A DNA stretch of 32,308 nt from Cytophagales bacterium (lineage in GTDB: Bacteria > Bacteroidota > Bacteroidia > Cytophagales > Cytophagaceae). The first letter of the stretch is position 1. Every line of letters starts with the position of its first letter. The notes beneath the pieces were generated by a model, which saw only the letters and a program-made list of their open reading frames with translations, was not told the origin of the DNA and searched no databases. Below, one piece after another: positions 24,393-32,308 of the stretch. Both the position numbers and the translations under genes were made by a program. Location of the stretch: contig JAAFID010000020.1 in assembly GCA_013297765.1 (NCBI GenBank), forward strand, positions 1 through 32,308, in the 5' to 3' direction.

Positions 24393-25250
24393 TTAATTGA
24401 ATATCATGCTCCCTAGCCCAGTAAACATGACTATTTTGCAATATTTGCTTAGTAGCGTATAGTCGCTTTTGGTTTTAGCAGCAATCAATCGAATGCCTAT
24501 AAAAAACAATGGCAGCAATACCAGCACACACAAATATATTAATTTATAATAGGAAGCAGAATAACCAAATTGTAGTAAGAAATAGGCTAGTAAACACAAC
24601 AAGAACCATATTACCAATTTTACTTTGGATATTCCTAATACAATAGGCATAGTAGTGCAGCCATATCTAGCATCGCCCTTTATATCTTCTATGTCTTTGA
24701 TTATTTCTCTTATTAATGAAATAAGAAAAGAGAAGAAAATATAAAAAAGAAATTTAGGTGAATAGAAGGTAAGCGAAGTTTCGTTAGCTACACAATATGC
24801 AATAAAAATTACAGTAGAACATAAATAACCAACAGCTAAATTTCCTATTAAAAATATTCTTTTAAACATAGGATAAAGTAGTAAACAAACAATATTGGGA
24901 ACACAACATATAAAAACTATTTCACCCAAATACCACAATGCTACTATGCCCATAATATTAAAAATAGTACATGAAACAAGTACTTGTTTTTTAGAGAAAA
25001 TATTAAGCAACAAAGGCATATTTTTTCTATTTATTTTATCTATTTCATAATCGAAAAAATCGTTGAGCCAATATCCACTTGAAGCAATACTTAAAACTGA
25101 AATTGACATTAAAGTCAATTTGTAAATTTTATCTACACTTAAAATTTTATCACTTATTTCAGACATAGAAAAATACACCATCACTAGTGTAAGCCACATC
25201 ACCAGTAGATTGGTTGGTCTACTATATTTCCATATTTTTATTAAAAACAT
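24393..25250 (-). CDS. UbiA-family membrane prenyltransferase
   Basis: 285 residues with about eight membrane spans. Two aspartate-rich motifs mark the UbiA fold: NDFFDYEIDKINR (~63-75) and DIEDIKGDARYG (~185-196), which bind magnesium and the prenyl diphosphate. The acceptor is unknown: quinone-type aromatic rings, or glycerol-phosphate ethers as in the digeranylgeranylglyceryl-phosphate synthase branch, to which Bacteroidota members are often assigned. The first gene of a two-gene unit with purN; no link between the products is evident. Base composition looks more A+T-rich than the neighbours, which is partly expected for a membrane protein. Confidence 0.85.
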   Translation of the reverse strand: MFLIKIWKYSRPTNLLVMWLTLVMVYFSMSEISDKILSVDKIYKLTLMSISVLSIASSGYWLNDFFDYEIDKINRKNMPLLLNIFSKKQVLVSCTIFNIMGIVALWYLGEIVFICCVPNIVCLLLYPMFKRIFLIGNLAVGYLCSTVIFIAYCVANETSLTFYSPKFLFYIFFSFLISLIREIIKDIEDIKGDARYGCTTMPIVLGISKVKLVIWFLLCLLAYFLLQFGYSASYYKLIYLCVLVLLPLFFIGIRLIAAKTKSDYTLLSKYCKIVMFTGLGSMIFN

Positions 25251-25328
25251 TTTTAAATATAATTCTTAAAATAGTTATCCTCACCAAAAAGAATGGTAGT
25301 TGAGCCTAGTTGCCGATAGATTTAATTG

Positions 25329-25353
25329 TCAAATCACTTATTTGATTTTTTTT
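25329..25353 (+). terminator. Terminator-like hairpin in the guaB leader region
   Basis: TCAAAT (25329-25334) and ATTTGA (25340-25345) form a 6-bp stem with a 5-nt loop followed by eight T residues. No plus-strand gene lies upstream, so if transcription of guaB starts before it this could act as an attenuator. The stem is almost all A-T and weak. Confidence 0.3.
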
Positions 25354-25407
25354 ACTGCTCAAAACAGCGTAATTTCAACCCGCAAATAAGACACTTAAAT
25401 ATTTGCC

Positions 25408-26874
25408 ATGTTCTTAGATTCATCTAAAATCGCTTTTGAAGCACTTACCTACGACGACGTACTGCTGCTACCCGCATATTCAGAGGTGTTGCCACGTGAA
25501 ACTTCTACCGTTACTCAACTTTCCAGAAACATAAAAATCAATATTCCACTCGTTTCCGCTGCGATGGATACGGTAACCGAATATCAAATGGCCATAGGCA
25601 TGGCACATTTGGGCGGGTTAGGCTTTATTCATAAAAACATGAGTATTGAAGAACAAGCTTCACAGGTACGAAAGGTAAAACGCTCAGAAAGCGGAATGAT
25701 TATGGATCCCATCACACTCGATGAGTCTGCTACACTTCAAGATGCACTCAACATCATGAAAGAATTTAAAGTAGGCGGTATTCCAGTTACCAATTCCAAT
25801 AGAAAACTAGTAGGCATCATTACCAACAGAGATTTGCGATTTCAAAAAGACGTGACCAAGCCAGTGATAGAGATTATGACCAAAGACAATCTTATCACGG
25901 CTTTTGAGGGCATCACACACTCGCAAGCCGAAGATATTCTGCAAGAATATAAAATCGAAAAACTACCTATCATAGATGCCGATAGAAAATTAATAGGCTT
26001 AATTACCTACAAAGACATTTTAAAACGTCGAGATAGGCCCGAAGCCTGCAAAGACCAATACGGTCGCTTGCGGGTAGGTGCAGCAGTAGGCGTTACGCAC
26101 GATATACTTTTGCGTGTAGAAGCTTTAAAAAATGCAGGTGTAGATATTATCAGTATTGATACTGCCCACGGGCATTCTAAAGGAGTGATTGATACTTTAA
26201 AACTGGTAAAAAAACATTTTCCTGATATGGAAATGGTAGTGGGCAATGTAGGCACAGGCGAAGGTGCCAAAGCCCTTGCCGATGCTGGTGCCGATGCTAT
26301 TAAAGTAGGCATAGGACCAGGTAGTATATGCACTACCCGTATTATTGCTGGTGTAGGTGTACCACAACTGTCTGCTGTTTATGAGGCCTGCAAGGCAGTA
26401 GGCGGCAGCGTTCCCATCATTGCAGACGGTGGCATTCGTTTCTCTGGAGATTTCGTAAAAGCCATAGCAGCAGGGGCTAGCAGCATTATGGTAGGGTCTA
26501 TGCTGGCAGGTACAGAAGAAGCACCAGGCGAAGTAATTATTTACGAAGGAAGAAAATTTAAGTCTTACAGAGGTATGGGTTCGCTAGAGGCAATGGAAGA
26601 TGGCTCTAAAGACCGTTACTTTCAAGATGCTGAAGATGACATTAAAAAATTAGTTCCAGAAGGAATAGTAGGTCGTGTGCCTTTCAAGGGCAAAGCTGAA
26701 GAAGTCGTTTACCAAATGGTAGGTGGGCTGAAGGCAGGTATGGGTTATTGTGGAGCGGCAAACATAGAAGTATTGAAACAAGCCAAATTTGTAAAAATAA
26801 CCACGGCAGGCGTTAAAGAAAGCCATCCGCACGATGTACAGATTACCCAAGAAGCACCCAATTACAGTAGATAG
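25408..26874 (+). CDS. guaB: IMP dehydrogenase
   Basis: NAD-dependent oxidation of IMP to XMP, the controlling step of guanine nucleotide synthesis. 488 residues, normal. The TIM barrel begins with [17 protein letters not shown] (~11-27), is interrupted by two CBS domains (~95-205: [20 protein letters not shown] and [19 protein letters not shown]), and resumes with [12 protein letters not shown] (Cys308 is the catalytic nucleophile), [11 protein letters not shown] (~345) and the mobile flap region with [10 protein letters not shown] (~390). The ATG at 25408 follows directly on a T-rich leader with no clear Shine-Dalgarno. A good terminator follows the stop. Confidence 0.97.
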   Translation: MFLDSSKIAFEALTYDDVLLLPAYSEVLPRETSTVTQLSRNIKINIPLVSAAMDTVTEYQMAIGMAHLGGLGFIHKNMSIEEQASQVRKVKRSESGMIMDPITLDESATLQDALNIMKEFKVGGIPVTNSNRKLVGIITNRDLRFQKDVTKPVIEIMTKDNLITAFEGITHSQAEDILQEYKIEKLPIIDADRKLIGLITYKDILKRRDRPEACKDQYGRLRVGAAVGVTHDILLRVEALKNAGVDIISIDTAHGHSKGVIDTLKLVKKHFPDMEMVVGNVGTGEGAKALADAGADAIKVGIGPGSICTTRIIAGVGVPQLSAVYEACKAVGGSVPIIADGGIRFSGDFVKAIAAGASSIMVGSMLAGTEEAPGEVIIYEGRKFKSYRGMGSLEAMEDGSKDRYFQDAEDDIKKLVPEGIVGRVPFKGKAEEVVYQMVGGLKAGMGYCGAANIEVLKQAKFVKITTAGVKESHPHDVQITQEAPNYSR

Positions 26875-26902
26875 CGTTACCAATGTTATCAACTCATTTA
26901 AA

Positions 26903-26934
26903 GAACATCTTTGTCTTCTAGCAAAGATGTTTTG
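26903..26934 (+). terminator. Intrinsic terminator after guaB
   Basis: AACATCTTTG (26904-26913) pairs perfectly with CAAAGATGTT (26922-26931) over an 8-nt loop, followed by a short T run (TTTT overlapping the end of the stem). It lies 29 nt after the guaB stop. Confidence 0.8.
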
Positions 26935-27052
26935 CTATCATCATCGTTTTTATTTTTCATTCAATGCTTGATTCATTCATAGCAAAGCATTTACTTTATA
27001 ATCGAGTTGCTTTAATACACATTTTACTAGATGCAATGTCTCATTACCAATC

Positions 27053-29089
27053 ATGAATAGTAAAATATTTTTTAGAATATATACCCTTACTGCCATTTTG
27101 TGCTGGCTATTGATATGTGGTATTGAATACTTAAAGTTTAATCTGCACTTTCAAGTAAGCGACACGGTTACACGCATTTTTCTCACCGTTTTTTATGTGC
27201 TTGTTTTTTTGATTTTTAAAATGCAGGTAGGAGGTAAAAAAATAGGTAATTTCAATGAATACCTTTGGCAGGTCTTTGTAGTAGGTGGCTCTACAATTTT
27301 AGTTTCTTTGCTTTTGAAATTAGGAGCTTACTTTCTAAATATCGACCAATTCGCCAATAGCTTGCTATGGGTGAATATCATTTATCACATCAACACGGCA
27401 TTGATGGTGGTATTTTTGGCCAATGGATTTTATGTTTGGAAAAAATTGATTTTATATCAGAAGCATAAACTCACACAATCAGCTTGGAGTGTCTTTGAAT
27501 TGTTGGTGTTGTTGAGTGCATTTACCAATTTTTTAAATTCAGAAATCTATTCTTTCAAATTTCTTATAGCCTCGCTACCCCTTACTTTCCTAGGGCTATT
27601 TCTTTCTTTCAATCTAAAGTGGGTTGCCTTTCTTAACTATAAGCAAAAGTGGCAAAGCATTGCGATTATTTTTTTAATCTTAGTTATTACCTTTACCTAT
27701 TTGCAGCAAGTTTTTGTGTATCGTCTTGATAACACTATTTTAGTAAACATGGCTAATAATACCTTTACCATCGCCAATTTTGCTTTTTTATTAATTAATT
27801 GTATCGCCTCCTTTTTAGTACTTTTATTTCACTTGCCAACATCTTCCGTATTTGAGCAAAAATTTGGTGAGGTGATGATTTTTCAGAAGCTAAGCCAAAC
27901 AATATCTATGGGCGATAGCGAAGATGAGGTGTATAAAATGCTTTTGGAAAGCAGTATTACCACCGTAATGGCAGATGCGGGCTGGCTAGAGATAGTGAAC
28001 GAGAAGGGAAATTATGAAGCATTTTTAAATAGAGAAATCAATGAGTTTGATATTTTTGAAATCAAGAAAGTATTAAGAAAAAATAGCATTAGCATAGACG
28101 CCGACCCTCATTATATTAAAGATGTAAAATCATATAGTCATGCCGACCGTATTCAGGCATTGCCCTACAAGTCAATTATTATGATACCGCTTACCAGCAA
28201 CAATCAGAAACTTGGTACATTGGTATTGCTCAAAAATGTGATTGATGGATTTGACAAAGAAATGGTAGATATCATTTTTAGTTTTGTAAGCCAAGCAAGT
28301 GTTGCCCTCAAAAATTTTAGACTAGTAAAAGAGGCCTTGGGCAACGAACGCTACAAAGAGGAAAGAAAGATAGCCAAAGAAGTGCAAAAAAGTCTTTTCC
28401 CTGAAAGTTTAATGCTCAATATCAATTTAGAAATTCATGCCTTTACCAAAGCAGCCGATGAGGTAGGAGGGGATTATTATGATATTTATAAATATTCTGA
28501 TACCAAATTAATCGTAGTCATTGGTGATGTCTCTGGCAATGGAACCAGTGCTGCATTTAACATGGCACAGATGAAGGGCATATTTCATAGCTTAGTACAA
28601 CTAGGGCTTCATGCCGATGAGTTTATGAATTATGCCAACAATGCGTTGAGTAAATGTCTTGAAAAAACTTCTTTTATTACCCTCAGTATTTTTTATATTG
28701 ATACAGAAAACCAAACCATTGAATATGCTAGGGCAGGCCATTGTCCAGCATTGTATTTTAGTAAACAAACACAGGAAAGTTCCTATATGCAGAGCAAGGG
28801 TTTAGGCCTAGGCATTATTCGCAGCAAAGAATATTTTAAGCACATTCAGCGTTGCGAGCTACACTACACAACGGGAGATATTTTGGTGTTGTACACCGAT
28901 GGAATTATTGAGGCACATAATAAAGAGGGCGAAGAATATGGCTACGATAGGTTAAAATCAGTGGTACACTTGAATCATGAAGCAAGTACAAAGCAGATGG
29001 GCGATGCTATAATCGCTGATGTATATCAATTTACAGAAACCAAATTCTTGGCAGATGATTACTCTTTCTTCATCATCAGATTTATTTAA
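27053..29089 (+). CDS. Membrane PP2C/SpoIIE-type serine phosphatase with GAF domain
   Basis: 678 residues. About eight membrane spans lie in residues ~5-262. A GAF-like sensor region follows (~275-420), then a PP2C-type phosphatase of the SpoIIE/RsbU class (~430-678): EVQKSLFPESL (~445), ADEVGGDYYDIY (metal-binding Asp), VVIGDVSGNGTSAAFNM (~483-499), VLYTDGIIEAHN (~621-632) and ADDYSFFIIRF at the end (~667-677). Such enzymes remove phosphate from a STAS-domain partner in a partner-switching circuit; the gene for a STAS protein follows 52 nt downstream. The signal sensed by the membrane or GAF part is unknown. The kinase that reverses the reaction is not in the window. Confidence 0.93.
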   Translation: MNSKIFFRIYTLTAILCWLLICGIEYLKFNLHFQVSDTVTRIFLTVFYVLVFLIFKMQVGGKKIGNFNEYLWQVFVVGGSTILVSLLLKLGAYFLNIDQFANSLLWVNIIYHINTALMVVFLANGFYVWKKLILYQKHKLTQSAWSVFELLVLLSAFTNFLNSEIYSFKFLIASLPLTFLGLFLSFNLKWVAFLNYKQKWQSIAIIFLILVITFTYLQQVFVYRLDNTILVNMANNTFTIANFAFLLINCIASFLVLLFHLPTSSVFEQKFGEVMIFQKLSQTISMGDSEDEVYKMLLESSITTVMADAGWLEIVNEKGNYEAFLNREINEFDIFEIKKVLRKNSISIDADPHYIKDVKSYSHADRIQALPYKSIIMIPLTSNNQKLGTLVLLKNVIDGFDKEMVDIIFSFVSQASVALKNFRLVKEALGNERYKEERKIAKEVQKSLFPESLMLNINLEIHAFTKAADEVGGDYYDIYKYSDTKLIVVIGDVSGNGTSAAFNMAQMKGIFHSLVQLGLHADEFMNYANNALSKCLEKTSFITLSIFYIDTENQTIEYARAGHCPALYFSKQTQESSYMQSKGLGLGIIRSKEYFKHIQRCELHYTTGDILVLYTDGIIEAHNKEGEEYGYDRLKSVVHLNHEASTKQMGDAIIADVYQFTETKFLADDYSFFIIRFI

Positions 29090-29141
29090 CGAATAATAAA
29101 ACATAACTTTTTCACTACCGTACAAAACCAAATTAAATATT

Positions 29142-29480
29142 ATGAATATCAATTCAGAAAAACACGACCAACATTACCTTATTCATCTTGATGGCGATTT
29201 AGATGCGAGTTCATGCCTATTGCTAGACCAAGCCATAGCCACAGGACTAGAAAAAGGAGAGAAAAAAATATTAATCAATTGCCAGTTGTTAAATTATATT
29301 TCTTCGGCGGGGCTTGGTGTTTTTATGAGCTACATTCAAGAATTTGAAAACACGAATACCGATATGGTGATTTATGGATTGAAAGACAAAGTAAATAACG
29401 TATTCCAGATATTAGGCTTAGATCAATTATTAAAAATTGTAAATACACAGGAAGAAGCAATACAAATTATTCGGCTATAA
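29142..29480 (+). CDS. STAS-domain anti-sigma factor antagonist
   Basis: 112 residues, a single STAS domain like RsbV/SpoIIAA. DGDLDASSCLLLDQAIA (~17-33) and ILINCQLLNYISSAGLGVFM (~43-62) are the hallmark segments; Ser54 or Ser55 in the ISSAGLG loop is the expected phosphorylation site. In its dephosphorylated form such a protein binds its partner kinase/anti-sigma factor. It lies directly after the membrane phosphatase, its likely activator, and is probably cotranscribed. Whether the output is a sigma factor or another effector cannot be decided here; Bacteroidota partner-switch modules often lack a sigma-B homologue. Confidence 0.93.
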   Translation: MNINSEKHDQHYLIHLDGDLDASSCLLLDQAIATGLEKGEKKILINCQLLNYISSAGLGVFMSYIQEFENTNTDMVIYGLKDKVNNVFQILGLDQLLKIVNTQEEAIQIIRL

Positions 29481-29484
29481 TTCA

Positions 29485-29515
29485 TTTATATAATCCTAGT
29501 TTTACTTTATATAAT
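29485..29515 (+). repeat. Paired TTTATATAAT repeats between the STAS and parvulin genes
   Basis: TTTATATAAT occurs at 29485-29494 and 29506-29515, 21 bp apart (two helical turns). The inner TTATATAA is its own complement, so the pair can also form an A-U-only hairpin. It could be a weak terminator or part of a promoter region for the next gene; simple A+T sequence makes chance plausible. Confidence 0.35.
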
Positions 29516-29640
29516 TACAAACCACAGTAAATTATATTCGTTCAATGAGAGAGATAATGATTCACAGATTCAAAATATCATGTACAAAAGATAGCCTTAA
29601 AGCCATCAGATGTTTCGTAACCTTTTTATTTTCTTATCAA

Positions 29641-31971
29641 ATGATTTCAATACGTTCTGTATTTACCTCTAGCTTAATGATAGCAGCGGTTATAGCTTGC
29701 AAAACCTCGCAAAAACCTACCACTACTCAAAGCAACACTGCCAACCCTATCATAGAAACAATTGCAGGAAAACCAGTATATGTTTCCGAATTCAACTATG
29801 TCTATAAAAAAAACAATGCAAGTGCTAAAGATGCCTACACTAGTGCTAGCATAAGCGAATACCTAGATTTGTTTACCAATTTTAAACTTAAAGTGAAAGA
29901 AGCCGAGGCACTAGGTCTCGACAGTGCTGAATCTTTCAAAAAAGAACTAGAAGGCTACAAAAAACAATTGGCACAGCCCTACCTTACTGAAAAAAGTGCT
30001 ACAGACATACTTGCTAAAGAAGCTTACGAGCGTATGAAAGAAGAGGTAAACGCCTCTCACATCCTCATCACGGTAGCACCAGAGGCCGATCCAGCCGACT
30101 CATTGAAGGCTTACAACAAAATATTAGAACTTAGAAACAAAGCCGTAGCTGGGGCAGATTTTGAAAAACTTGCTGCTGAAAATTCACAAGATCCATCAGC
30201 AAAAAGCAACAATGGAAATTTAGGCTATTTCTCTTCTTTGCAAATGGTGTATCCATTTGAGAATGCAGCTTTCAATACTAAAGTAGGTAGTATTTCCAAT
30301 ATTATTCGTACCCGTTTTGGTTACCATATATTAAAAGTAAATAATAGAAGAAAATCTCAAGGTCAAATACGTGCGGCACACATTATGATTCGTGCTACCG
30401 CAGGTATGCCAGCTGCGGACTCTATTGCTGCTAAACAAAAAATCGAAGAAATTTATGCTCGCTTGCAAAAAGGCGAAGATTGGAATCAACTTTCAGAGCA
30501 ATTTTCAGAAGATGTTAATTCTAAATCAAAAGGTGGTGAATTGCCATGGTTCAGCACAGGCCGCATGATTCCTAGTTTTGAAGACGCAGCTTATGCCCTT
30601 GTAAATAAAGGCGACTATGCTAAACCTGTACTTACCCCTTACGGTTGGCACATCATTAAATTGCTAGAGAAAAAAGAATTAGAGCCATATACAGAGTTAG
30701 AAGCTGGCATTAAAACCAAAGTTGCGAGAGACTCTAGATCAGAGCTAAACAAAACAATGTTGATTCAACGCTTGAAAAAAGACAATACATTTATAGAATA
30801 CCCAAAAGCAATGGATGCAGCTATAGCCATGGCTGATTCTACACTACTATTGGGCGTATGGACAAAAACAGTAGATGCAGCAAACAATGGCGTATTGTTT
30901 ACCATCAATGGGGAGAAATACACCACAAATGATTTTTTCAAAAACATTACTTCGTTCAATAGAAGAGCAAGAGAAGCCAAAAATACCTCGCCTGCACAAT
31001 ACATGAAAACCATTTACAAGCAATATGCAGAAGATAAACTCGTTGCCTACGAAGAGGCTCACCTAGAAACTAAATATGAAGATTACAGAATGCTGGTAAA
31101 AGAATATCGTGATGGTATTTTATTGTTCCAGTTGATGGATGAAAAAGTATGGTCTAAAGCGATTGAAGACACTACAGGATTGAAAGAATTTTTCAAAACT
31201 AATCAATCGAATTACAAATGGGATACTAGGGCACATGCTAGTATTTACAGCCTCGCCAACGAATCTTTGCTGGGGAATTTGAAACAAGAATTGAAAAAAG
31301 AAAAATACCCTGTTGCAAGTGTTATTTTCGCAAACTCATTTTTTAAATCGGGAAAAATGGAACTAGACGAAGCAGCTAAAAAAGCAGCTGATGAAGTGGT
31401 AGCAAAAATGAAAACCGACAAAAATTATTTACTTCAAATAACTGGTGCTGTAGATAGCAAAGAAGCATTATTGAAAATGCCTATTGCAATTGGTAGAGCT
31501 AATGTTGCACGTACTTATTTAATTTCAAAAGGTGTAGATTCTACAAGATTGATGGTTGCTACAGCACCATTGGTTGCTGCTAAAAAAGGAGAAAAAGCCA
31601 AAGATCAAGATAGAAATGTAGTCTATACCCTTTATTCTAAATCGACTAAAGCACTAGAAAATATTTTTAACGAGACTGCTCCGCTAAACCTACAAGTGAC
31701 CGAAGGGGTATTTCAAAAAGCCGACAACGAAACGTTGAAAGCATTAGATTGGAAAGTAGGCGAATTTACTACCAATAAAGATGGCAGAGTTTACTACACA
31801 GTAATTTCCAAAATTGATGCTGCCCGCATGAAAACATTTGAAGAAGCAAAAGGCTTAGCCATATCTGACTACCAAACTTATTTGGAAAAAGAATGGATTA
31901 AGTCTTTGAAACAAAAATACCCAGTAACCATCAACCAACCAGAGGTTGATAAATTGGTTCAGAAAAAATAA
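29641..31971 (+). CDS. Peptidyl-prolyl isomerase lipoprotein with two parvulin domains and an OmpA-like segment
   Basis: Envelope folding factor, 776 residues from the ATG at 29641. That start gives MISIRSVFTSSLMIAAVIAC, a lipoprotein signal with Cys20; the earlier ATG at 29545 would put 32 residues before it. Two parvulin rotamase domains follow: ~137-235 (NASHILITV, then GNLGYFSSLQMVYPFE and RFGYHILKV) and ~243-345 (RAAHIMIRA, GGELPWFSTGRMIPSFE, PYGWHIIKL). The part with EYRDGILLFQLMDEKVWSKA and the ending EKEWIKSLKQKYPVTIN are typical of large Bacteroidota parvulins. Between them, ~556-666, lies an OmpA-like stretch (FKSGKMELDEAAKK, ITGAVDS, GRANVARTYLISKGVDSTRL, DRNVVYTLY). A SurA-like gene follows 89 nt downstream. 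Confidence 0.9.
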   Translation: MISIRSVFTSSLMIAAVIACKTSQKPTTTQSNTANPIIETIAGKPVYVSEFNYVYKKNNASAKDAYTSASISEYLDLFTNFKLKVKEAEALGLDSAESFKKELEGYKKQLAQPYLTEKSATDILAKEAYERMKEEVNASHILITVAPEADPADSLKAYNKILELRNKAVAGADFEKLAAENSQDPSAKSNNGNLGYFSSLQMVYPFENAAFNTKVGSISNIIRTRFGYHILKVNNRRKSQGQIRAAHIMIRATAGMPAADSIAAKQKIEEIYARLQKGEDWNQLSEQFSEDVNSKSKGGELPWFSTGRMIPSFEDAAYALVNKGDYAKPVLTPYGWHIIKLLEKKELEPYTELEAGIKTKVARDSRSELNKTMLIQRLKKDNTFIEYPKAMDAAIAMADSTLLLGVWTKTVDAANNGVLFTINGEKYTTNDFFKNITSFNRRAREAKNTSPAQYMKTIYKQYAEDKLVAYEEAHLETKYEDYRMLVKEYRDGILLFQLMDEKVWSKAIEDTTGLKEFFKTNQSNYKWDTRAHASIYSLANESLLGNLKQELKKEKYPVASVIFANSFFKSGKMELDEAAKKAADEVVAKMKTDKNYLLQITGAVDSKEALLKMPIAIGRANVARTYLISKGVDSTRLMVATAPLVAAKKGEKAKDQDRNVVYTLYSKSTKALENIFNETAPLNLQVTEGVFQKADNETLKALDWKVGEFTTNKDGRVYYTVISKIDAARMKTFEEAKGLAISDYQTYLEKEWIKSLKQKYPVTINQPEVDKLVQKK

Positions 31972-31980
31972 TACTTTCTC

Positions 31981-32015
31981 GGTTTCTAGCAATAGAAACC
32001 AAGAATTGTTGGTTT
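31981..32015 (+). promoter_or_regulatory. Two mutually exclusive hairpins between the parvulin genes
   Basis: GGTTTCTA (31981-31988) and TAGAAACC (31993-32000) form a perfect 8-bp stem with a GCAA tetraloop. The right arm is shared with a second hairpin, AAACCAA (31996-32002) with TTGGTTT (32009-32015), which runs into further T residues (to 32017) like a terminator. Only one can form at a time, a layout seen in attenuators. Confidence 0.55.
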
Positions 32016-32030
32016 TTAAGTGAGTTTAAC

Positions 32031-32048
32031 GCTTGGTATTTGCCAAGC
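32031..32048 (+). repeat. Third hairpin just before the SurA-like start codon
   Basis: GCTTGG (32031-32036) and CCAAGC (32043-32048) form a perfect 6-bp stem with a 6-nt loop, 12 nt before the ATG at 32061, with AAAATTTTT after it. It could affect translation start or RNA stability. Confidence 0.45.
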
Positions 32049-32060
32049 AAAATTTTTAAA

Positions 32061-32308
32061 ATGTACCGTTTAGTTCATCAAATTTTTACGAAGCATACAG
32101 GTTGGGTAGTACTACTCAACCTGTTTTTGCTATCCAATGCCCAAGCTCAGTTGGTAGATAAAATCATCGCAAAAGTCGATGATCAAATAGTGCTAAAATC
32201 AGAATTGGAACTTACCTATCTTCAATTGCTATCTTCTGCACCAGGTGGCGATCCAGCAACACTACGTTGCAAAGTAATGGAATCGCTGGTGATGAATAAA
32301 CTGCTACT
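32061..32308 (+). CDS. SurA-like periplasmic chaperone/peptidyl-prolyl isomerase, N-terminal part (cut by the window edge)
   Basis: The frame is open from the ATG at 32061 to the right edge (82 codons). A signal peptide (TGWVVLLNLFLLSNAQAQ, cut after NAQA) precedes LVDKIIAKVDDQIVLKSELE, the usual start of the SurA N-terminal domain, followed by CKVMESLVMNKLL, where the family reads 'x-x-x-L-E-x-L-I-x-x-x-L-L'. This domain binds outer-membrane proteins in transit. The parvulin domains expected after it lie outside the window. It is the second parvulin-family gene in a row. Confidence 0.85.
   Translation, partial: MYRLVHQIFTKHTGWVVLLNLFLLSNAQAQLVDKIIAKVDDQIVLKSELELTYLQLLSSAPGGDPATLRCKVMESLVMNKLL

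Noticed and set aside
25395-25407. TTTG next to the guaB start as a -7 promoter element
   Set aside because: The bases before it do not give TAnnTTTG, and it would leave no room for a transcript start before the ATG.
1-32308. CRISPR arrays, tRNA or rRNA genes, insertion sequences, prophage or toxin-antitoxin genes
   Set aside because: No regular spaced repeats, cloverleaf-like stems, transposase motifs or phage genes were found; gaps are short and mostly explained.

Overview
The window is a stretch of chromosome from an A+T-rich member of the Bacteroidota. The placement rests on the protein families present: a long M1 peptidase with an outer-membrane barrel, large parvulin lipoproteins, a short phosphatidylserine decarboxylase and a Tgt without the usual zinc cysteines. 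Promoter-like TAnnTTTG boxes of the Bacteroidota type and the general lack of strong Shine-Dalgarno sequences agree with this. A Chitinophagales-like organism would fit, but that is inference. I count 27 protein-coding genes, two of them cut by the window edges. I see no rRNA, tRNA, CRISPR array, transposase or phage gene. Most of the region is core metabolism and envelope biogenesis.

Layout. Bases 1-7835 (minus strand) run tgt > LptF/G-type permease > M1 peptidase-barrel fusion > secreted hypothetical > siroheme synthase N-domain (cut by the left edge). A good TTG/TAnnTTTG promoter stands almost against the tgt start codon. Bases 7963-12456 (plus strand) hold a GT2 glycosyltransferase overlapping an ECF sigma factor, then a terminator, rsmG, a glutamate-type dehydrogenase and psd. 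A strong two-way terminator at 12478-12522 closes this block. Bases 12576-17245 (minus) hold the biotin genes bioF > bioD > bioA with overlapping ends, followed by a second secreted hypothetical distantly resembling the first. Bases 17348-19679 (minus) hold a CPBP protease, cdsA and a TerB-like protein. dusB (plus) and a GDP-fucose synthase (minus) converge near 20.8 kb. A TPR plus periplasmic-binding-fold protein (plus) follows, then purN and a UbiA-type prenyltransferase (minus). From 25.4 kb everything is plus strand: guaB, a membrane SpoIIE-type phosphatase, its STAS partner, a parvulin lipoprotein carrying an OmpA-like segment, and the start of a SurA-like chaperone cut by the right edge.

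How the genes work together. Several loci serve the envelope: the LptF/G-type permease, cdsA and psd for phospholipids, the two parvulins for outer-membrane protein folding, the barrel-anchored peptidase and the GT2 enzyme. The phosphatase/STAS pair looks like the output half of a partner-switching circuit whose kinase is not in the window. bioF-bioD-bioA supply three of the four late biotin steps; bioB is not here.

The most unusual items are the M1-peptidase/Omp85-like barrel fusion, the OmpA-like segment buried in the parvulin lipoprotein, the run of three hairpins (two of them mutually exclusive) before the SurA-like gene, a 12-bp perfect inverted repeat just before bioF, and the LpoA-like architecture of the 22.0-23.7 kb protein. 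I did not find a clearly new multi-gene defence or mobile system.
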